Positions 16,744-26,409 of a stretch of DNA of 48,206 bases are shown here, one piece after another. Where the stretch lies: positions 1 through 48,206 of the forward strand of contig JAKUTH010000016.1 of the NCBI GenBank assembly GCA_022448085.1, given 5' to 3'. The DNA is from Pseudomonadales bacterium (lineage in GTDB: Bacteria; Pseudomonadota; Gammaproteobacteria; Pseudomonadales; Azotimanducaceae). How positions within the stretch are numbered: position 1 is the stretch's first letter; each line of letters starts with the position of its first letter. Position numbers and translations under genes: made by a program. A model generated the notes under the pieces. That model did not search any database. It saw only the letters and a list, made by a program, of their open reading frames with translations, and was not told the origin of the DNA.

Positions 16744-17523
16744 CTAAGAGAAGAGAGTTTTAATTTGTTTGCCGGGATCTTCGGCCCGCAAAAAGGCCTC
16801 ACCGACCAAAAAGGCGTCGACACCCGCGCGGCGGAGACGTTTGACGTCGTCGGGCGTTCGAATCCCGCTTTCGGTCACAACCTTGACGGTTTCGGGTATC
16901 CGGTCTAACAGTTCAAGTGTGGTATCGAGGTTGGTATCGAAAGATTCAAGATCGCGGTTGTTGATTCCGATCAAACTCGGTTCGAGCGCGATGGCTGCGT
17001 TCAATTCCGAAGCATTGTGAACCTCAATGAGAACGTCAAGCTCGATCGAGACCGCGATTTCGTAAAGCGCATGCATGGTTCTCGAATCAAGCGCAGCCGC
17101 AATCAGCAGAACGCAATCTGCCCCGATTACTCGAGCTTCAAAGATCTGATATTCGTCGACAACGAAATCTTTTCTGAGGACGGGCAGCGGCATGTTGTCT
17201 CGGGCTTGGATTAGGTCGCCGTCGTCGCCCTGAAAAAAATGCTGATCCGTCAATACTGACAGGCACGTTGCACCACCCTCGTAGTAACTTGTGGCGATCG
17301 CAGCCGGATCAAAGTTTTCACGGATTACTCCCTTGCTTGGCGAAGCTTTTTTGATTTCGGCGATGATTGCGGGTGATTGTTCCGCTAACGCTTTGACGAA
17401 TCCGCGAGTCGGCACGCAGGATTCTGCTAGTTCTCGAAGTAGGTTTTGGGTTCGATATGCTTTTCGTTGCTCGACTTCGAGTCGTTTGTGCTCGAGGATC
17501 TTCGAAAGGATGTTGGCGGTCAC
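16744..17523 (-). CDS. trpC: Indole-3-glycerol phosphate synthase
   Basis: The protein has 259 residues and converts CdRP to indole-3-glycerol phosphate in tryptophan synthesis. TIM-barrel motifs are present: AEIKKASPSKGVIRENFDP (catalytic Lys), LSVLTDQHFFQGD, LPVLRKDFVVDEYQI, GINNRDLESF and VTESGI. It is the monofunctional enzyme, with no trpF domain. The GTG start overlaps the trpD stop by 4 nt (GTGA), the usual tight trpD-trpC coupling. Confidence 0.96.
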   Translation of the reverse strand: MTANILSKILEHKRLEVEQRKAYRTQNLLRELAESCVPTRGFVKALAEQSPAIIAEIKKASPSKGVIRENFDPAAIATSYYEGGATCLSVLTDQHFFQGDDGDLIQARDNMPLPVLRKDFVVDEYQIFEARVIGADCVLLIAAALDSRTMHALYEIAVSIELDVLIEVHNASELNAAIALEPSLIGINNRDLESFDTNLDTTLELLDRIPETVKVVTESGIRTPDDVKRLRRAGVDAFLVGEAFLRAEDPGKQIKTLFS

Positions 17524-18548
17524 ACGGTCTCCATTAAGCGTGAAACTCGAGTCAGTTCCGCAAGCTTTTCGGCTGCCAGTCCACTAGCGATGGAGTCTTC
17601 CGCCATTGCGACACCGTTTGCGAGTGTGTCGGCAATCCCTGCCACATAAATGGCGGCGCCAGCATTCAGCGCCACGATATCGGCTGCACCAGTAGCATCG
17701 TCGCCGCTGAGCGAATGCCGCACGAGTTCAAGACTACTCGCGGGAGAATCAGCTTGTAGGTCCGCAACAGTTTGTGTCGCGATCCCAAAGTCCTCCGGTT
17801 CGATGGTGTATTGTTGAATCTCACCGTCTTTAAGTTCGACGATGTTTGATGTGCCGGCGATTGATAGTTCGTCAAGGCCGTTGGCATGTACCACCATCAC
17901 ATGTGTCGACCCCAGCAACTTAGCGACCTCAGCCATGGGTTGTTGCCATTCCGGCGCAAACACGCCAATGAGTTGGCGTTCGGCCCCAGCCGGGTTGGTA
18001 AGTGGTCCAAGCAAATTGAAAATTGTCCGCACTCGCAGCTCTTGTCGTATGGGTCCTGCATATCGCATGGCCGAATGATGTGCCTGGGCGAAAAGAAAGC
18101 CCACGCCGATCTCTTTAATACATCGAGCGATTTGCTCGGGCGTTAGCGCAATGTTCACGCCGGCAGCTTCGAGCAAATCGGCGCTGCCGCTCTGACTTGT
18201 CATACCGCGGTTACCGTGTTTGGCGACGTGACCTCCGGCCCCGGCGACGACGAAAGCGGCAGCGGTCGAGATATTAAATAGCTTGGAACTCCCCGAACCA
18301 CCCGTGCCGCAGGTGTCCACCAGGTTCGCCACGTCGACCGTAACCTTGGTAGATACTTGACGCATGGCCTCGGCGGCCCCTGCAATTTCCTCAGGGCTTT
18401 CGCCCCGGACGCGTAAGGCCATCAAAATCCCACCAATTTGAGCGGGCGATGCTTCGCCCGCCATGATCGTGTCAAAGATAGCCTTGGTATTTGCTTGGTT
18501 AAGCTTTTCCCCGTCGATGATGTGCGTGAGCGCTTCGCTAAGGTCCAC
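17520..18548 (-). CDS. trpD: Anthranilate phosphoribosyltransferase
   Basis: The product is about 342 residues and joins anthranilate to PRPP. Motifs include the PRPP-binding [37 protein letters not shown] and [16 protein letters not shown] place the start at GTG 18548 ([16 protein letters not shown]), which matches family N-termini and length. A longer in-frame ATG at 18644 would run deep into trpG and add unlike sequence. With this start the gene overlaps the end of trpG by 11 nt, so the two are translationally coupled. Confidence 0.95.
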   Translation of the reverse strand: MDLSEALTHIIDGEKLNQANTKAIFDTIMAGEASPAQIGGILMALRVRGESPEEIAGAAEAMRQVSTKVTVDVANLVDTCGTGGSGSSKLFNISTAAAFVVAGAGGHVAKHGNRGMTSQSGSADLLEAAGVNIALTPEQIARCIKEIGVGFLFAQAHHSAMRYAGPIRQELRVRTIFNLLGPLTNPAGAERQLIGVFAPEWQQPMAEVAKLLGSTHVMVVHANGLDELSIAGTSNIVELKDGEIQQYTIEPEDFGIATQTVADLQADSPASSLELVRHSLSGDDATGAADIVALNAGAAIYVAGIADTLANGVAMAEDSIASGLAAEKLAELTRVSRLMETV

Positions 18549-19131
18549 CGGTACTTTCTCCGAGAAAATTGTTAAGGAGCTCGTGTCCAGCCTGGGTTTT
18601 GATCGATTCGGGGTGAAATTGAACGCCCTCCACGTCAAAGTCACGGTGCCGAAATGCCATTACTTCATCGAAGGTGCCATCCTCCAATTCGGTCCATGCC
18701 GTAATTTCGAGACAGTCGGGAACGGAACTTTTAGAAACGACTAACGAGTGGTAGCGGGTCACCTGGATCCGATTAGGCAGGTTATGGAATACGCCCCGAC
18801 CGTTGTGATGAACGCGGGAGAGCTTACCGTGCATCACTTGACGTGCACGGACGACGTCGCCGCCGTAGACCTGCCCAATACTCTGATGCCCAAGACAAAT
18901 CCCGAGGATGGGTATCGACTGTCCAAACTCCCGGATGACGTCCATCGAGATACCCGCTTCATTAGGCGTGCATGGCCCCGGGCTGATCACGATCTTCTCG
19001 GGTTTCAACTGGTTAATTTCGTCTAAGCTGATCTCGTCATTTCGGTGAACCTCGACGCTCGCGCCCAACTCACCGAGATACTGGACGATGTTATAGGTGA
19101 AAGAATCGTAATTATCGATCATTAGAATCAT
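18538..19131 (-). CDS. trpG: Anthranilate synthase component II (glutamine amidotransferase)
   Basis: The product is 197 residues, a class I glutamine amidotransferase that supplies ammonia to TrpE. The catalytic Cys79 lies in GICLGHQS and the His-Glu pair in FHPES; the [11 protein letters not shown] loop is also present. The ATG at 19131 is set by a strong GGAAGGAG ribosome-binding site 6 nt upstream and by the [14 protein letters not shown] beginning. The same subunit can serve folate synthesis (PabA) in some bacteria. It heads trpG-trpD-trpC, but trpE lies 4.4 kb upstream with four unrelated genes between. Confidence 0.95.
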   Translation of the reverse strand: MILMIDNYDSFTYNIVQYLGELGASVEVHRNDEISLDEINQLKPEKIVISPGPCTPNEAGISMDVIREFGQSIPILGICLGHQSIGQVYGGDVVRARQVMHGKLSRVHHNGRGVFHNLPNRIQVTRYHSLVVSKSSVPDCLEITAWTELEDGTFDEVMAFRHRDFDVEGVQFHPESIKTQAGHELLNNFLGESTGGP

Positions 19132-19208
19132 GGCGCGCTCCTTCCATCGACTCGAGCAGAGCTGCAAGGAAGTAAACTCGATACGTGTGGCGTCAGCATA
19201 AGGTGCAT
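19128..19208 (-). CDS. Possible 26-codon leader ORF coupled to trpG
   Basis: An ATG at 19208 opens a 26-codon frame whose TGA overlaps the trpG ATG (ATGA). It contains no Trp codons, so it is not a classical trp attenuator leader. It could affect trpG translation by coupling, or it could be chance. Confidence 0.15.
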   Translation of the reverse strand: MHLMLTPHVSSLLPCSSARVDGRSAP

Positions 19209-19263
19209 TTTAGTCGGAACAAGGTAACTTTGAGCTATTGTCGATAGAAAGGTTTTTTGACGA

Positions 19264-19278
19264 GTTGGATGATCCAAC
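19264..19278. repeat. 15-nt palindrome just past the glycosyltransferase gene
   Basis: GTTGGAT, one base, then ATCCAAC form a perfect interrupted palindrome about 10 bp beyond the stop of the GT4 gene. It can fold as a 5-bp stem with a 5-nt loop. In the direction of transcription it is followed by an A-run, not a U-run, so it is a poor intrinsic terminator and may be a binding site. Confidence 0.3.
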
Positions 19279-19288
19279 CGAAACTTGT

Positions 19289-20308
19289 TTATTCGATAAG
19301 TGCTTCGTAGGCGGCCAAGGTTTGGTCTCGACTACGTGCCAACGTTAGATTTTTCTCAGCGTAATCAAACAGCGGAGCGAACGATTGTTCGAGTCTGTTC
19401 ACGTTCGAAAGCGCGGTCGTCAATAACAGGTGAATGGCTTCGACGTTTTTGATTGCGCAGATGTATTGTTTGGGTAGCACTTCGTTCGGAATAGGGACAT
19501 CGGTCGAAATGACGGGCGTCTTTTCTAACAAGGCCTCCGCGAAAACGTACGAAAATCCCTCGTTTCGCGACGGGATGACCACGAGATCGGCAGCACCAAT
19601 GTAATCTAGGGCGGAATCCTTATGGCCTATGAGAAACACGTTCTCAGCAAGACCTCGAGCGGCTACAAGGGCTTCAAGACTTCCGCGTTCAGGCCCATCA
19701 CCGACTACAAACAAATAACCGAACTTTGATTCCCAAGCGGCGATCAGCAAGTCGAAACCCTTTGCTGGTACCAATCGACCAATCGCGGCCACAATTGGAC
19801 TCTGACTTTCAGCAAACTGTTCATACTCGGGCGGCGTCACAGTTACCCGTTCAGCGTCCCAATTGACTCCGTTGTAGATCGATATTTTGTTGGGGCAGGG
19901 CAACGTATCCCTGACCGTCTTGCTAACGCCAATGGCCAAATCGTAAGCCGATAAGAAGCGTATATGTTTTTTTATGTTGTGCACGGTTGCAACGGTCTTT
20001 GCGGAAAGAAACGGTTTACAGAGCGCGACAATCGATCCCGCCTTACTTGCGTGCGCGTGGATGATCTGCGGGTTCGATTGGCGTATCACCGTGGCGACCT
20101 TGATTAGATTTCCAGGATGTAGTCTTGGTTTCGATAAGTCGATGCTGATGTGTTTCACGTCCGCACGTAATCGGCGGGCGTACTTTGCGTGTGCGATTGT
20201 TGTCACGTTGCAACGCGCCGTTAATGCGTTACTCATTTCAATGAAATGATTCTCGAGCCCGCCTTCTTCGTCGCCCGCCATGATCTGAATAACGTTGAGT
20301 AGTGCCAC
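19289..20308 (-). CDS. Glycosyltransferase family 4 protein
   Basis: The protein has 339 residues and a GT-B fold: an N-terminal Rossmann part starting LLNVIQIMAGDEEGGLENHF, with IIHAHASKAGSIVALC, and a C-terminal nucleotide-sugar domain containing AIGRLVPAKGFDLLI, FVVGDGPERGSLEAL and PSRNEGFSYVFAEAL. The ENHF and EGFSYVFAEALL patterns are those of GT4 enzymes that build LPS core or other surface sugars. The sugar and acceptor cannot be read from sequence. The start is GTG 20308. It has the same strand as the trp genes but no related sugar genes beside it. Confidence 0.85.
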   Translation of the reverse strand: MALLNVIQIMAGDEEGGLENHFIEMSNALTARCNVTTIAHAKYARRLRADVKHISIDLSKPRLHPGNLIKVATVIRQSNPQIIHAHASKAGSIVALCKPFLSAKTVATVHNIKKHIRFLSAYDLAIGVSKTVRDTLPCPNKISIYNGVNWDAERVTVTPPEYEQFAESQSPIVAAIGRLVPAKGFDLLIAAWESKFGYLFVVGDGPERGSLEALVAARGLAENVFLIGHKDSALDYIGAADLVVIPSRNEGFSYVFAEALLEKTPVISTDVPIPNEVLPKQYICAIKNVEAIHLLLTTALSNVNRLEQSFAPLFDYAEKNLTLARSRDQTLAAYEALIE

Positions 20309-20363
20309 GACCGCTACACTCTTAGCATCTCGCCAGCGATATCAGCGCGTTCGCATCGGTTTG

Positions 20364-21545
20364 CTAGCCGTCTGGTGTTGAAGATTGAAGACGCTGTTCT
20401 GCCAATTCCGCGAAAAAAGTCGCCCCATATACCGACGCTTCATCATTAAAGTCGTAACTGGGGTGATGGACGGGATGTCGCGCGGCACCGTCGCCATTGC
20501 CGATAAGAAGATAACAGCCGGGCACCCGTTCGAGCATGAATGAGAAGTCTTCAGACCCAGTTCCCGGCGGAAGATTAACGTGAACGTTGTCTTCTCCTAC
20601 GAGTCCTGCACAGACGCTGGCCGCGAACGCTGATTGCGTTTCGTCATTTACGACCGGATGAAAAATATCGCGAAAATCGAGGCTGACTGTTGCGCCATAG
20701 CCCTTCGCTGTTGATTCAGCAAGAACGCACATCCGTTCTTGAATATGTGTCATCACAGAATTGGAGAATGTACGGACCGTACCCGAAAGGTGTGCGCTCG
20801 CCGGAATGACATTGTAGGCATCGCCCGCATGAAATTGCGTGATAGAGACGACTGCGGCATCACGCGGCTTAACATTCCTCGAAACTATGGATTGGAGTGC
20901 CGTAACCACCTGGGCTCCGACGACGACCGGATCGACACCGTTTTCCGGATGAGCGCCGTGCGCACCGACGCCGTCGATCCGAATATCAAAAAATGCGCCG
21001 GCTGCTGCGACCACCCCCGCCGTCGCAGAAAACTGTCCAACGGGTAGTCCGGGGGCATTGTGCATCGCAAAAATGCTGTCACAAGGGAACTGTTCGAATA
21101 GTCCATCTTCGATCATGGCACGAGCACCACCGATACCCTCTTCGGCTGGTTGAAAGATGAAGTTGACTTGACCACGAAAGTTCTTGGTTTCTGAAAGGTA
21201 TCGCGCGGCGCCCAATAACATCGTGGTATGACCGTCGTGACCGCAGGCGTGCATCTTTCCGTCGTGGGTGGAACGATGTTCAAAATCGTTGGACTCATGC
21301 ATCGGAAGGGCGTCCATGTCCGCGCGCAGACCGATGGTCTCGGGCTCGTTTCCAACCCGTAAAACGCCAACCACTCCCGTTTTCCCGATTCCGCGGTACA
21401 CGTCGATGCCGAATGATTCGAGGCTTGTCGCAACAAAATCGGCGGTCCTTTGCTCCTCAAATCCGAGTTCGGGATGTGCGTGGATGTCCCGTCGCCAAGA
21501 TTTCATGTCGTCTGCGTAGGTTGCGATGGTGTCTTTAATGCTCAC
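20364..21545 (-). CDS. M20-family amidohydrolase (amino-acylase/hippurate hydrolase type)
   Basis: The product is about 393 residues, a zinc amidohydrolase. Motifs in order are DIHAHPELGFEE, ADMDALPMHE, MHACGHDGHTTMLLGAA, FQPAEEGIGGARAMIEDGLF, then a dimerisation domain with GAHGAHPENGVDPVV and a C-terminal TGSEDFSFM. This is the pattern of peptidase M20D enzymes that cleave N-acyl amino acids. There is no signal peptide, so it is probably cytoplasmic. The GTG at 21545 is favoured by an AGAGAG sequence upstream; the frame extends further but with unlike residues. The preceding gene ends 14 nt upstream, so it likely shares its transcript. Confidence 0.9.
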   Translation of the reverse strand: MSIKDTIATYADDMKSWRRDIHAHPELGFEEQRTADFVATSLESFGIDVYRGIGKTGVVGVLRVGNEPETIGLRADMDALPMHESNDFEHRSTHDGKMHACGHDGHTTMLLGAARYLSETKNFRGQVNFIFQPAEEGIGGARAMIEDGLFEQFPCDSIFAMHNAPGLPVGQFSATAGVVAAAGAFFDIRIDGVGAHGAHPENGVDPVVVGAQVVTALQSIVSRNVKPRDAAVVSITQFHAGDAYNVIPASAHLSGTVRTFSNSVMTHIQERMCVLAESTAKGYGATVSLDFRDIFHPVVNDETQSAFAASVCAGLVGEDNVHVNLPPGTGSEDFSFMLERVPGCYLLIGNGDGAARHPVHHPSYDFNDEASVYGATFFAELAEQRLQSSTPDG

Positions 21546-21559
21546 ATGGGCTCTCTTGT

Positions 21560-22303
21560 CTAAATGTTTTCGGCGACCCAACTGATCGACCAGTTATGTC
21601 CGAGACGCCGTCCCCGGTAGGTTTCGGGTAGCCGTGTTACGACGCTTCCTGGAATATCTACGACTTGCGGATCAGCCGGCCAATTTTTAAAGGCATTGTC
21701 GAGGGCTTGAATCGTACGCCACTGTGTCACCTCAACATATGGAGGAAGTACGCGTGGGAGCTTGTTGTTGCAACCGTTTCCGGTGCCGGCAAGGGGAGCG
21801 GCGACAGCGTGTACTTGGGTTGATATTTCTTGTGTCCAATGCTCGATAAAACCGATCGCCATTAATCCTCCGTAACTGTGACCGATTATCTTGACGCTCT
21901 CGATGTGGGGATGGCTGGCCAGCACGATTCCGAGCGAGCGTGCCATATCGGTGCTCGCATTGTTCGAGCATTGAAAAGTGTTCCAACGATGGAAGAACGT
22001 TAGTGTGTTTTCATCGTCCAGCGTTTGTAAAGGGTAAACCCACTCGTAACCTTTGCTTCCAAATCCGTGAACGCCAACAAGTAATTTCGTCGCTCGCCCA
22101 GTGTTGTGTTCCAAAGGATGCAGACCGGGATCGAGATTCATAAGGCGGAGTCCCGAAGCCTTCACACCTTGACCGGCATCAAGTTCGGCTAGCCACGGGT
22201 AGTCGTCTGCAGCAAAGGTAACGCCGGCGAGGCAGACGACAACAGCCAGCCAACTGCGAATGAGGATGACATTGACGTTGATGTTGGATTTAAAAGAGAT
22301 CAA
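21560..22303 (-). CDS. Secreted alpha/beta hydrolase (lipase/esterase-like)
   Basis: The protein has 247 residues, with a hydrophobic signal region at about 12-31 (VILIRSWLAVVVCLAGVTFA). The nucleophile elbow is GHSYGG. LLVGVHGFGSKGYEW is a likely oxyanion region, and the late GHNWS contains a candidate catalytic His. Cys residues in FQCSNNAS and GNGCNNK could form a disulfide, consistent with export. The TTG start at 22303 overlaps the acyl-CoA dehydrogenase stop by 4 nt. The substrate is unknown. Confidence 0.75.
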   Translation of the reverse strand: MISFKSNINVNVILIRSWLAVVVCLAGVTFAADDYPWLAELDAGQGVKASGLRLMNLDPGLHPLEHNTGRATKLLVGVHGFGSKGYEWVYPLQTLDDENTLTFFHRWNTFQCSNNASTDMARSLGIVLASHPHIESVKIIGHSYGGLMAIGFIEHWTQEISTQVHAVAAPLAGTGNGCNNKLPRVLPPYVEVTQWRTIQALDNAFKNWPADPQVVDIPGSVVTRLPETYRGRRLGHNWSISWVAENI

Positions 22304-23457
22304 TCGGGGAGTCCTAGAACCCGCTTCGCTATAATGTTGAGCTGCACTTCGTTACTACCACCCGCGATTGAGCGGGCTTTTCCGCCGAGCCACGACCGGG
22401 TTATTTCCTGTGCCCCAGAGTCATCCGACTCCCAACCAATCGCACTGGTACCCAACATGGCCAATTGCATCTCTGACCGCTCTTTCGCGAGATTCGCGCC
22501 ATACAACTTGAAAATTGAGGTTGCCGGTCCTGGCGTACTCCCCGCAGACTCTTCGACCGTTCGACGTTGAGTCAATCGGAATGCTTGTGCGTTGATGTAA
22601 TGCCTAGCGATTTCGGTCCTTACCGATGAATCACCTATTTTTCCACCGATTTCTCCAAGACATGCCTTGGCGAGCTCGTCGAGCTCAATCCCGACTTCAC
22701 GGTTCGTGCCCGAGGTAAGGGCCAGCATGCCTGACCGCTCGTGTTGTAGTAATCGTTTAGCGACGGTCCAGCCTTTGTTGAGGTCCCCGACCAAATTGGT
22801 TTTTTGAGCAATCGCGTCGTCGAAAAAAGTTTCACAAAAGGGCGACGCGCCTGAGATAAGTCGAATTGGCCGCACCGATACACCTGGTTGGTCCATGCTG
22901 AAAAGTACAAAGCTAATGCCATCGTGCTTTGGAGCGTCCGGGTCTGTGCGAACTAAACAAAATATCCAATCTGCAAATTGAGCTCCGGATGTCCAAATTT
23001 TTTGACCGTTGATGACGAAATGATCGCCATTGTCCTCGGCACGAGTCCGTAGGGAAGCAAGGTCCGAACCCGAACTAGGTTCGGAATACCCTTGGCACCA
23101 CCAGACTTCCCCTCGAGCGATGCGAGGTAGGTGGGCTAACTTCTGCTCTTCCGTACCAAATTCTAGAAGTGTGGGTCCGATCATCGAGGTGCCCATACCG
23201 GCGACCGGCGTCCGCGCACCCAGCCGGCGCATCTCTTCGAGAAAGACGACGTATTGGTCTTTGGAGAATCCTGCTCCACCGTACTCGGTAGGCCAAGTGG
23301 GTACCGTCAATCCCTCGCCCGCGGCACGATCCATCCACACGTGCTGATCGTCCGTCATGCGGACTTTTGTGCCGCCCCCAGGAACTTCGCCTGGGCCGAG
23401 ACAACTTTCGGGACAGTTTCCCTCGATCCAGCCACTGATTTCCTGTCGAAATGCCAT
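22300..23457 (-). CDS. Acyl-CoA dehydrogenase family protein
   Basis: The protein has 385 residues and is an FAD-dependent enzyme of acyl-CoA oxidation. Motifs include WPTEYGGAGFSKDQY, CQGYSEPSSGSDLASLRT, GQKIWTSGAQFADW and the C-terminal RSIAGGSNEVQLNIIAKRVL. The WPxEYGG, GYSEPxxGSDLA and KIWTSGAQxAD pattern is typical of large-subunit homologues that act on complex substrates (FadE17/ChsE-like) as well as of general enzymes. No partner electron-transfer gene lies next to it. It begins 69 nt after the trpE stop and overlaps the next gene, so it starts the four-gene block between trpE and trpG. Confidence 0.9.
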   Translation of the reverse strand: MAFRQEISGWIEGNCPESCLGPGEVPGGGTKVRMTDDQHVWMDRAAGEGLTVPTWPTEYGGAGFSKDQYVVFLEEMRRLGARTPVAGMGTSMIGPTLLEFGTEEQKLAHLPRIARGEVWWCQGYSEPSSGSDLASLRTRAEDNGDHFVINGQKIWTSGAQFADWIFCLVRTDPDAPKHDGISFVLFSMDQPGVSVRPIRLISGASPFCETFFDDAIAQKTNLVGDLNKGWTVAKRLLQHERSGMLALTSGTNREVGIELDELAKACLGEIGGKIGDSSVRTEIARHYINAQAFRLTQRRTVEESAGSTPGPATSIFKLYGANLAKERSEMQLAMLGTSAIGWESDDSGAQEITRSWLGGKARSIAGGSNEVQLNIIAKRVLGLPD

Positions 23458-23526
23458 GCTCTCCCCCTCGCCTCACCGACAGATTAGCGCAGGTTTTCGG
23501 CGAAACCCAGCGCCAGCCCGTCGCCG

Positions 23527-25014
23527 CTATTCGTTGTCTTGGAAACCGCTTTCGACCAACCGCACGGCTTGAAAGATAGCGCGACCCTTGTTCATGCTTT
23601 CTTTCCATTCAAGCCTCGGCACCGCATCGGCAACAATTCCGCCACCAGCTTCGATATAGAGTACGTCGTCTTTAATGACAGCGGTTCGAATGGCAATGGC
23701 TGTATCCATATTGCCGTTCCACGCAAGGTAGCCAACCGCTCCTCCATAGATACCGCGCTTGACCGGCTCCAATTCATCGATGATTTCCATGGCCCGTATT
23801 TTGGGTGCGCCAGAGAGAGTGCCGACTGGAAGGGTCGCTCGAAGTACGTCCATCGCCGTTTTGCCGGATGCCAACTTAGCTTCTACTTGTGAGGAGATGT
23901 GCATTACGTGCGAATAACGCTCGACGGCAAACTGTTCCGTGACTTTGACGGTTCCAATTTCGGCTACGCGGCCAACATCGTTGCGTCCAAGATCAATCAA
24001 CATCAGGTGTTCGGCGATTTCCTTTGGGTCTGAGAGCAATTCTCGTTCGAGTGCTAGGTCTTCTTCGTCCGAGTGACCGCGGCGACGTGTCCCAGCCAAC
24101 GGCCGATTGACGATGTTGCCGTTGTCGACTCGGGCTAGAATTTCAGGAGACGAGCTAACAATATGGAAGTCGTCCAAATCCATGTAGTACATATAAGGGG
24201 AGGGATTTAGGCTGCGTAAAGCGCGGTATAGGTTTAACGGCGCCGACTTGAACGGTACCGACATACGTTGTGCAAGGACGACCTGCATGACGTCTCCGGC
24301 CCGTGTGTATTCGCGGATACGCTCCACCGCCTGCATGAAATTATCCTCACCGAAATCCGACGTGAAGTCCTTTTCTTCGGTTGGTGAATCAACGTCCACT
24401 CGGGGTATCGGCGGTGTGGGGGTGTCCAACTTGCGTGCCAGGGCGCGGAGACCTTCGATCGTTTGGTCATAAGCATGTGGCACGGTTGGATCGGCCAAGC
24501 TGATTAACTGCAGTCGACTCGAAACGTTGTCGTATACGGCAAGGTCATTGGAGACCATCAGGAGAATATCGGGAGTGCCAATTGGGTCCGGCGGGACCGA
24601 CGACTGCAGTCGGCGTTCGACGTATCGGACGGTGTCGTAGCCAAAGTAGCCGACCAAGCCTCCGTAAAATCGTGGTAGGCCTTCAACCATCGGTACTCGG
24701 AACCCGGCTTGGTACGTTTCTATGAACGAGAGCGGGTCGTCGGTGTCGATGCGCTCGACTATTTCGCCATCCGTTTTAACTGTGAGTTGGTTCCCGGATA
24801 CGTGGAGGACGGTGCGTGATGGCAATCCTATGATCGAATAACGGCCCCATTTCTCACCCCCTTGAGCGGCGGATTCAAGCAGGTAGCTGAACGGGCCGTT
24901 CGCGAGTTTCAGGTAAACGGAAAGGGGCGTTTCTAGGTCGGCAATGACGTCGTGCACCACGGGAATACGGTTGTAGCCGTCATCGGCGTATGCTGCGAAT
25001 TCCTGGGCGTTCAC
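23527..25014 (-). CDS. trpE: Anthranilate synthase component I
   Basis: The protein has 495 residues and makes anthranilate from chorismate together with TrpG. The regulatory motif LLES at 45-48 ([20 protein letters not shown]) is the site of tryptophan feedback inhibition, so end-product control is expected. Chorismate-site motifs include [73 protein letters not shown] and [11 protein letters not shown]. The GTG start overlaps the gph stop by 4 nt (GTGA). The rpe-gph-trpE arrangement is the same as in Pseudomonas. Confidence 0.97.
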   Translation of the reverse strand: MNAQEFAAYADDGYNRIPVVHDVIADLETPLSVYLKLANGPFSYLLESAAQGGEKWGRYSIIGLPSRTVLHVSGNQLTVKTDGEIVERIDTDDPLSFIETYQAGFRVPMVEGLPRFYGGLVGYFGYDTVRYVERRLQSSVPPDPIGTPDILLMVSNDLAVYDNVSSRLQLISLADPTVPHAYDQTIEGLRALARKLDTPTPPIPRVDVDSPTEEKDFTSDFGEDNFMQAVERIREYTRAGDVMQVVLAQRMSVPFKSAPLNLYRALRSLNPSPYMYYMDLDDFHIVSSSPEILARVDNGNIVNRPLAGTRRRGHSDEEDLALERELLSDPKEIAEHLMLIDLGRNDVGRVAEIGTVKVTEQFAVERYSHVMHISSQVEAKLASGKTAMDVLRATLPVGTLSGAPKIRAMEIIDELEPVKRGIYGGAVGYLAWNGNMDTAIAIRTAVIKDDVLYIEAGGGIVADAVPRLEWKESMNKGRAIFQAVRLVESGFQDNE

Positions 25015-25676
25015 GAGAAACGTTCCTCACGTAAAAGATCCATTAATGAACCGATGATCGCGTCCGCACCGAGATCCTCAAGTTTCGCCCCGTGGTTATA
25101 TCCATCCTTGACGCAGACAACGTCGCAACCGGCTGCACGGGCACACCCGATGTCCGTTTCGGAATCACCGACAAAAAGCGTCTCCGATGGAACCGTATCA
25201 AGTTCGTTACACGCGTAAAGAGCGGGCTCGGGACCTGGTTTGCGAACCTGCATGGAATCGCCGCCGACGACGACATCGAAATATTGCTCTAGATCCAAGT
25301 GGTCAAGCAATAATCGCGTTAGATGAATGGCTTTATTGGTAACTACGCCAAGTTTGAATCCGCCGTTTCGAAGCGTTTGGAGAGTCTCCACCGTGTTGGG
25401 ATAAGGAACGCTTTTATCAGCGATATGACTCGCGTAACGATCCAAAAACAACTGATGCATGCATGTGAGAAGTTCATCTGTTGTATTGTCCTTACTGACG
25501 TACTTCACTGCGTGTTCGATCATGACCCTCGCTCCATGTCCAACCCATCGTCGAGTGTCGGCCTCGTCGACCTTTGGATGGCCAGTTTCCTGAAGCGCGT
25601 AATTGAGGGCGGCATTTAGATCGGGCGCGGTATCCACCAAAGTTCCATCCAGATCAAAAAGATAAGCCTGATACAC
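25011..25676 (-). CDS. gph: HAD-family phosphatase, phosphoglycolate phosphatase type
   Basis: The product is about 221 residues. The HAD nucleophile motif is [20 protein letters not shown], with Asp8 and Asp10, followed by [19 protein letters not shown] and [16 protein letters not shown]. The cap and length fit phosphoglycolate phosphatase. The position beside amgK-murU leaves open a role as MurNAc-6-phosphate phosphatase (MupP), a close relative. The GTG start at 25676 is chosen because the nucleophile motif lies just after it; an upstream extension is Arg- and Pro-rich. It follows rpe by 13 nt. Confidence 0.88.
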   Translation of the reverse strand: MYQAYLFDLDGTLVDTAPDLNAALNYALQETGHPKVDEADTRRWVGHGARVMIEHAVKYVSKDNTTDELLTCMHQLFLDRYASHIADKSVPYPNTVETLQTLRNGGFKLGVVTNKAIHLTRLLLDHLDLEQYFDVVVGGDSMQVRKPGPEPALYACNELDTVPSETLFVGDSETDIGCARAAGCDVVCVKDGYNHGAKLEDLGADAIIGSLMDLLREERFS

Positions 25677-25689
25677 GGAGCGTAGCCTT

Positions 25690-26352
25690 TTAGGCGTTAA
25701 GAGCCCTGCGCATAGCAGAAATGGTATTAGCGTAATTCGTACTACCGAATATGGCGGAGCCAGCGACAAACATATCCGCGCCCGCGTCTTTGGCGGCCCG
25801 AATGTTGTCGACTTTGATCCCGCCGTCGATTTCAAGCCGCACATCGCGACCGGAGTTGTCCACAAGGGAGCGAACGGCGCCGACTTTGTCTAGGCTAGCC
25901 GGGATGAAAGCTTGACCTCCGAAGCCGGGGTTCACCGACATGACCAGAACAAGATCAATCTCATCCAATAAGGCGTCCAAAACGTTGACGGAGGTTCCGG
26001 GGTTTAAGACGAGCCCCGCTTTGGCTCCAGCGGCCCGAATAAGACCCAAGGAGGCGTGGGGATGTTCGGTTGTTTCGGGATGAATAGATATGTAAGTTGC
26101 GCCCGCTTCAGCAAAGTCACTAATCAGTCGATCGACCGGTTTCACCATGAGATGGACGTCGATTGGACTATCTATTCCATAGTCACGAAGCGCTCTGAGG
26201 ACCATCGGTCCGATTGTTAGATTGGGCACGTAATGATTGTCCATCACATCGAAATGAATAACGTCTGCACCGGCATCAAGAACAGCATCCACCTCTTCCC
26301 CCAGGCGGGCAAAGTTTGCGGAGAGTATTGAAGGCGCGATGAGGTTTTCCAT
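25690..26352 (-). CDS. rpe: Ribulose-phosphate 3-epimerase
   Basis: The product is about 220 residues and interconverts ribulose 5-phosphate and xylulose 5-phosphate. Motifs are [64 protein letters not shown] and [11 protein letters not shown]. The ATG at 26352 gives the normal N-terminus; an upstream start at 26379 adds Cys-rich residues unlike the family. It opens the rpe-gph-trpE unit. Confidence 0.96.
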   Translation of the reverse strand: MENLIAPSILSANFARLGEEVDAVLDAGADVIHFDVMDNHYVPNLTIGPMVLRALRDYGIDSPIDVHLMVKPVDRLISDFAEAGATYISIHPETTEHPHASLGLIRAAGAKAGLVLNPGTSVNVLDALLDEIDLVLVMSVNPGFGGQAFIPASLDKVGAVRSLVDNSGRDVRLEIDGGIKVDNIRAAKDAGADMFVAGSAIFGSTNYANTISAMRRALNA

Positions 26353-26409
26353 AGAGTCGATTCTACAGCACCGACCCATGATCAGGTTGGTTCGAGTTTG
26401 CCCCTGGTC

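Noticed and set aside
19131-19208. Classical trp attenuator upstream of trpG
   Set aside because: The only small ORF has no Trp codons, and no alternative terminator stem with a U-run is visible.
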